Shown here piece by piece: positions 5,765 through 9,000 of a stretch of 9,000 nucleotides of DNA. Below the pieces are notes generated by a model. It saw only the letters and a program-made list of their open reading frames with translations, was not told the DNA's origin and made no database searches. How positions within the stretch are numbered: position 1 is the stretch's first letter; every line of letters begins with the position of its first letter. The stretch covers positions 1 to 9,000 of the forward strand of contig JAFADX010000331.1 in assembly GCA_023424475.1 (NCBI GenBank). The letters run 5' to 3'. The position numbers were made by a program, and so were the translations under genes. The stretch comes from Pseudomonadota bacterium. Its GTDB lineage: Bacteria; Pseudomonadota; Alphaproteobacteria; Acetobacterales; Acetobacteraceae.

Positions 5765-6862
5765 TCAGGCAGCCTGGTCGGCGGTGCGGCGGAGTTCCCG
5801 GAGCATCCGCCGCGATCGGTCGGAGAAGGTATGGAACCGCAGCGCGTAGGCATGCCGGCGGACCATCGCCTCCCGTCCGCCCTGCGCGAAGGCGTCGAGC
5901 GCCTGGGCGAAGGACGCGCGCAGGGAATCGATGTCGAAATCGGAATAGCGGATCACCGGCAGTTCCCGCTGCGCCTCGGCCGGGATCACCGCCTCGAGCT
6001 GCGACAGGCCGTGCGGCACGAGCGGGACCTGCCCCGCCGCCAGCGCGTCGAAGATCCTGTTCGGGATGCAGAAATCCGTGTTGACCACAGCCGAGACCTT
6101 GTAGCCGAGCCAGTCCCTGAAGCGGTCTTCCTGCGACAGGGCGAGGTAGCTGCCCTCCATCCCGGGCCGCCACTGGACGACCTTGCTGCCCGGGATATCC
6201 GCGCCGATCCGGTCGATGAAGGCAGTGCGCGCTCGAAAGCGAGGATAGAAGCCGTAGCCGCCGTAGAGCGCGTCGGAGCGCGGTGCGTCGAGCGACTCCC
6301 GGAACAGCCGTGCCATCATGCGGTCGGGCCACTGCCCGACGCACATCGGGATCACCGCCATGACGTTCATGTTCGCGGCCCGCAGGTATTCGTGCTTGTA
6401 CTGATGCCCCGGGAAGACGAAGTCGACCATCGCCGCCAGTTCGAGGTTGCGCCGGTAGCTATGATGGTGATCGCGGAACTGGACCGCGGAGACGAAGCCG
6501 GGATCCTGCCCTGCCCTCGCCAGGGCCTCCACGCAGGCCGGGCTCTGGAAGAAGGCATGGTGGTTCACCACCAGCAGGTCGCAGCGCACCGTCCCGGCCA
6601 CGAAGTCGCCGAAGGAGACGACGGAGACCTTGCCGACGCCCAGTTCCTTCGCGATCTCGGCCGGCAGCAGGGCACCTCCGCAGATGGTCACCTCGCCGCG
6701 GCCGAGGATCCGCGCGAGGCGCGCACGGCTCTCCCGCGCACGTGCCAGCACGGCGAGCATATGCGCCTCGTCCGCCACGCCCTGCAGGATCTCCGACAGT
6801 CGGGCCTGGTTCGCATCGACCTCCGCGAAGAGGGCGGCGTCGCCGGATGCCTTCCCGGTCAT
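5765..6862 (-). CDS. Probable GT-B glycosyltransferase (C-terminal glycosyltransferase family 1/4-like)
   Basis: This 365-aa protein starts with a helical, Ala/Arg-rich region (about 1-55). A Rossmann-like part follows, with strands VSVVSFGDFVAG and CDLLVVNHHAFF. The segment FRDHHHSYRRN is conserved-looking. In the second half PNRIFDALAAGQVPLVPHGL (267-286) resembles the donor-sugar nucleotide motif of GT-B enzymes of the CgeB/family-1 kind, where an N-R-[IVL]-F-[DE]-A-L-A-x-G run is typical. Preceding strands KVVQWRPG and KVSAVVNTD fit this fold. The start ATG at 6862 overlaps the stop of the FkbM-type gene as ATGA, giving translational coupling, so the longer open frame reaching back to 7657 is not the gene. 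The sugar donor and acceptor cannot be told from sequence. Glycosyltransferase is the best call; the N-terminal half is not clearly recognised. Confidence 0.7.
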   Translation of the reverse strand: MTGKASGDAALFAEVDANQARLSEILQGVADEAHMLAVLARARESRARLARILGRGEVTICGGALLPAEIAKELGVGKVSVVSFGDFVAGTVRCDLLVVNHHAFFQSPACVEALARAGQDPGFVSAVQFRDHHHSYRRNLELAAMVDFVFPGHQYKHEYLRAANMNVMAVIPMCVGQWPDRMMARLFRESLDAPRSDALYGGYGFYPRFRARTAFIDRIGADIPGSKVVQWRPGMEGSYLALSQEDRFRDWLGYKVSAVVNTDFCIPNRIFDALAAGQVPLVPHGLSQLEAVIPAEAQRELPVIRYSDFDIDSLRASFAQALDAFAQGGREAMVRRHAYALRFHTFSDRSRRMLRELRRTADQAA

Positions 6863-7527
6863 GCGCCCTGCTTCAGGCGCGCATCGTCCACATAGACCGA
6901 GGAGAACAGCATGTGGCAGCGCAGCCGGTAGCCCTTGCCGGCGAGCAGCCTGTAGACGCGGGACTTCGCGCAGTCGGCGATATCGAAGCCGTGGTCCTCG
7001 ACGACCACGACGGCGGGCGCATGGGTCTCGAAGGGATAGCGTTCGAGAACCGCCATCTCGAAGCCCTCGATGTCGAGGGACAGCAGATCCACCCGCTGGT
7101 CCGGCGCGAGGTGGTCGCACAGGATCGCGTCGACCGGCGCGCAGGGCACCTCCACGACCTCGCCCTGGTCGGGGCCGTTGCGGCCCGGCGCGACGCGACC
7201 CAGGCCGAGGCTGTTGTACGCGCCCTCGGCGAAGACCTTGAACGGGATGGTGCCTTCGCGGTCCGCCACGGCCATCCAGAGGTTGGTGTCCTCCGGACGC
7301 GCCGCGGCGAAGGCCTCCATCGCGCCGGGTGTCGCGTCGATGTTGATGCCGCGCCAGCCGAGCTCGTGCAGCAGCGCGGTGTTCGAGAAGCGGTGGGGAT
7401 GATGGGCGCCGATATCGATGTAGAAGCCGTTCCGGCGATGGCGGAACAGCCGCAGCACGATCCGGTCCTCCCCGTCCTGCGAGAAGGAACGCTGAAGGTA
7501 GGCGGCAGTGTCGGCCTTCTGGTTCAT
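6859..7527 (-). CDS. FkbM family SAM-dependent methyltransferase
   Basis: This 222-aa protein has the FkbM (Methyltransf_21) signature order: SQDGEDRIVL (16-25), the SAM-binding motif GFYIDIGAHHPHRFSNT (34-50), the acidic strand end GWRGINIDATP (57-67), and LLSLDIEGFEMAVL (148-161). A strand VVVVEDHGF follows, in the usual place. The length is normal for the family. FkbM-type enzymes O-methylate hydroxyl groups on sugars or natural products using S-adenosylmethionine in the cytoplasm. Placed between a GT61-type and a GT-B-type transferase and followed by an acetyltransferase, it probably methylates a sugar of the same glycan (inference). ATG 7527 is preceded by a G-rich run about 12 nt upstream, a loose ribosome site. 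The stop overlaps the next start by 4 bases (ATGA). Confidence 0.9.
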   Translation of the reverse strand: MNQKADTAAYLQRSFSQDGEDRIVLRLFRHRRNGFYIDIGAHHPHRFSNTALLHELGWRGINIDATPGAMEAFAAARPEDTNLWMAVADREGTIPFKVFAEGAYNSLGLGRVAPGRNGPDQGEVVEVPCAPVDAILCDHLAPDQRVDLLSLDIEGFEMAVLERYPFETHAPAVVVVEDHGFDIADCAKSRVYRLLAGKGYRLRCHMLFSSVYVDDARLKQGA

Positions 7528-7594
7528 GCCGAAATGCGTCCCCCCTTGAGACGGGTCTTAGCCTGCGGGGCAGCGGATGGATGCCGCGCCGGCC

Positions 7595-7630
7595 GGCGGG
7601 CCGGCGGAAGCCCGCCGAAGCCCCGGCTTC
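7595..7630 (-). terminator. Two adjacent GC hairpins between the GT61 and FkbM genes
   Basis: GGCGGGC (7595-7601) pairs with GCCCGCC (7610-7616), a 7-bp stem with an 8-nt loop. Directly beside it GAAGC (7617-7621) pairs with GCTTC (7626-7630), with a 4-nt loop. They start about 33 nt after the GT61 stop on the minus strand. No T-run follows, so they may be a weak terminator, an attenuating or RNA-stabilising element, or just GC-rich spacer. The 136-bp gap holds no convincing ORF or promoter that I can see. Confidence 0.3.
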
Positions 7631-7663
7631 TAGAGGAGCGCGGCGCGGCTTGTCCACGGCAGG

Positions 7664-9000
7664 TCAGCCGGTAAGCCACGCCGTGTCCCGTTCGAGCGCC
7701 TGCGGATCGATGACGAAGTCCATGTCCTGCGGCGCCGCCCAGAGGCGGTCCGCCTCCGCCGCCGAGCGGCCGACATGAGCCCTGTAGGTGCAGCCCGTGA
7801 CCAGCGCCGCGATGGCGAAGGCGGTCGTCGAATGGTCGGGCGAATGCAGTTCGAGCACGCGCGTGCCGGGGCGGCAATGGATCAGGTTCGTCATCGCCGC
7901 GCCGTGCAGGCCGACGACATGCGTCGCGGAGGCGAAGAGCGCCGCCTGAGCGGCAACCGGCATGGCGCCCGGGTCGATCCGTTCGAAGCCATGGCGTTCC
8001 ATCAGCCCGAGCAGAGGCTCACGGTTGATCACGGTGCGCCGCTGCGGTGCCGGGCGGTCGACGAAGATCCGCCGCGCTGCGCCGGGGGTCACCGCCGCGC
8101 GGTCCAGCAGGTGGCGCGCATAGGCACGGTTGCCGAGTTGCAGCGCGTGCCGCGCGGTCGGGAAGACCGAGGCGTTGAACACCGTCAGTTCCTCCACCTC
8201 GAAACTTCCCTCTCCCGCATCCGCAAGCAGCGCGGGATCGAGGCCGAAAAGCGCCAGGCTTTCGAGGATGAAGCGCCCGGCCCGGTAACGCGGCAGCAGC
8301 ACCCGCGCGCCCGGGAAGCGTGCCTGCACCACGGCGACCTGGGGCAGGATGTCGAGGCACCAATGGGCATAGTTCGTAAGGCCCACGCCCGTCACCAGGA
8401 CGGTGCGGCCAAGGCGGCCGCGCGGCACGGCCGCGCGCGCCTTCTCGATCGTGACGGCCTCGGGCCGCCGGGCGCAGAGGTCGATCGGCTGCCCCTCCCG
8501 GTCGGCCACCACGAAGAGGCCGCCTTCGAGGAATAGCCTTGCCTCCGGCACAGTGTAGGAGGTCACGGGCATCGCCGGCAGGGTGCCCGCCGCCCGCCGC
8601 TCGCCCCAGGTCGCGAGTTGCGCGCTGAAGGGCAGGCGGGTCCCGGCGAAGGCCTCGGCGAGTTCCGCGATGACGTCGCCCGGCGGGAACTGCTCGGTGC
8701 CGTAGGGCGCGCAGTCCCGCAGGCTCAGCGGTGCGGCGGGAATGCCGGGCACGCCGATGCCGGCGATCAGGGGATGCGGGCAGGCCTCCCGCGCGCGATC
8801 GAGGAAGGCGCCGCGCGTCGCCGGGTCGGGCAGGCCTTCGATGAAGTTCGCCACCAGGAAGGCGACGCCGGGACTGGCCTCCACGCCGCGCAGCATGGCG
8901 ATGACGGCATCCGCGGCGGCGTCGAGCTGTCCGGCCGCCGTCAGGGAGAGGACAGCCTGGCGGTGCAGCGCGAAAGTCTCGGGCCGCGGCGGAATGGCTG
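7664..9000 (-). CDS. GT61-family (DUF563) glycosyltransferase, 5' end outside the window
   Basis: The frame is open to the right edge; 445 codons including the stop are visible. The GT61 features lie in the C-terminal two thirds: NYAHWCLDILPQV (8374 downward), then RRIFVDRPAPQRRTVINREP, a helix-loop HGFERIDPGAMPVAAQAALF, the hallmark VVGLHGAAMTNLIHC and RPGTRVLELHSPDH. GT61 enzymes transfer sugars such as xylose, GlcNAc or arabinose onto glycans; the sugar here is not deducible. The visible N-terminal part (9000 to about 8800) has amphipathic helices (ETFALHRQAVLSLTAAGQLD, AAADAVIAMLRGV) of TPR-like character, which argues that ATG 8896, inside a helix, is not the true start. No signal peptide or membrane segment is visible. 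It is the first gene seen of the minus-strand group, with 136 bp before the FkbM-type gene. Confidence 0.87.
   Translation of the reverse strand, partial: AIPPRPETFALHRQAVLSLTAAGQLDAAADAVIAMLRGVEASPGVAFLVANFIEGLPDPATRGAFLDRAREACPHPLIAGIGVPGIPAAPLSLRDCAPYGTEQFPPGDVIAELAEAFAGTRLPFSAQLATWGERRAAGTLPAMPVTSYTVPEARLFLEGGLFVVADREGQPIDLCARRPEAVTIEKARAAVPRGRLGRTVLVTGVGLTNYAHWCLDILPQVAVVQARFPGARVLLPRYRAGRFILESLALFGLDPALLADAGEGSFEVEELTVFNASVFPTARHALQLGNRAYARHLLDRAAVTPGAARRIFVDRPAPQRRTVINREPLLGLMERHGFERIDPGAMPVAAQAALFASATHVVGLHGAAMTNLIHCRPGTRVLELHSPDHSTTAFAIAALVTGCTYRAHVGRSAAEADRLWAAPQDMDFVIDPQALERDTAWLTG

Noticed and set aside
5727..6344. N-terminal extension of the acetyltransferase frame
   Set aside because: It overlaps the glycosyltransferase in another frame, is Arg/Pro/Gly-rich without protein character, and a strong GGAGG sits just before ATG 5726.
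5756..6895. 379-codon plus-strand frame opposite the glycosyltransferase
   Set aside because: It has no motif, is rich in His/Arg/Asp/Val as antisense frames are here, and has no neighbouring signals.
6863..7657. N-terminal extension of the GT-B glycosyltransferase frame over the FkbM gene
   Set aside because: The FkbM gene in the other frame has conserved motifs, and the ATGA junction gives a natural start at 6862.

Overview
The window is very GC-rich (by eye about 70%) with dense, closely packed genes. Codon use is dominated by G/C third positions, and the proteins read like those of Acetobacteraceae-type Alphaproteobacteria (Roseomonas and relatives). This lineage call is an impression from composition and protein style, not a database result. 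I found no rRNA, tRNA, CRISPR array, insertion sequence or phage module.

Layout, plus strand (1-5135). First come two small proteins of the same type, each with a C-x2-D-h-R ... D-L-C pattern. The first is cut by the left edge; the second has a signal peptide and overlaps the first out of frame. Sixteen bases later lies a gamma-glutamyltransferase-family Ntn-hydrolase without a signal peptide. Its catalytic Thr is intact, but the residues that bind the gamma-glutamyl group are replaced. A strong GC hairpin and then an AT-richer promoter-like stretch separate this group from a second transcription unit: a PAPS-dependent sulfotransferase followed at once by a trigger-factor paralogue. The paralogue is 605 aa instead of about 430, because a separate beta-rich domain of about 177 residues is inserted in one loop of its FKBP (PPIase) domain.

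Layout, minus strand (9000-5136, converging on the trigger-factor gene). In order of transcription: a GT61-family glycosyltransferase (open at the right edge, with a helical TPR-like N-terminal part), a gap of about 136 bp with GC hairpins, an FkbM-family methyltransferase, a probable GT-B glycosyltransferase whose start overlaps the fkbM-type stop as ATGA, and a hexapeptide-repeat O-acetyltransferase. The acetyltransferase stop directly abuts the trigger-factor stop.

How it may fit together: glycosyl transfer, methylation, acetylation and sulfation are the activities that build and decorate a surface glycan or glycoprotein, so 2441-9000 looks like a surface-modification island. The exception is the modified trigger factor. 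Trigger factor is normally a ribosome-bound chaperone encoded beside clpP/clpX/lon. Here a paralogue carries an extra domain resembling beta-sandwich, carbohydrate-binding-like modules of surface and phage-tail proteins, and is transcribed with a sulfotransferase. This is the strongest candidate in the window for an undescribed system.
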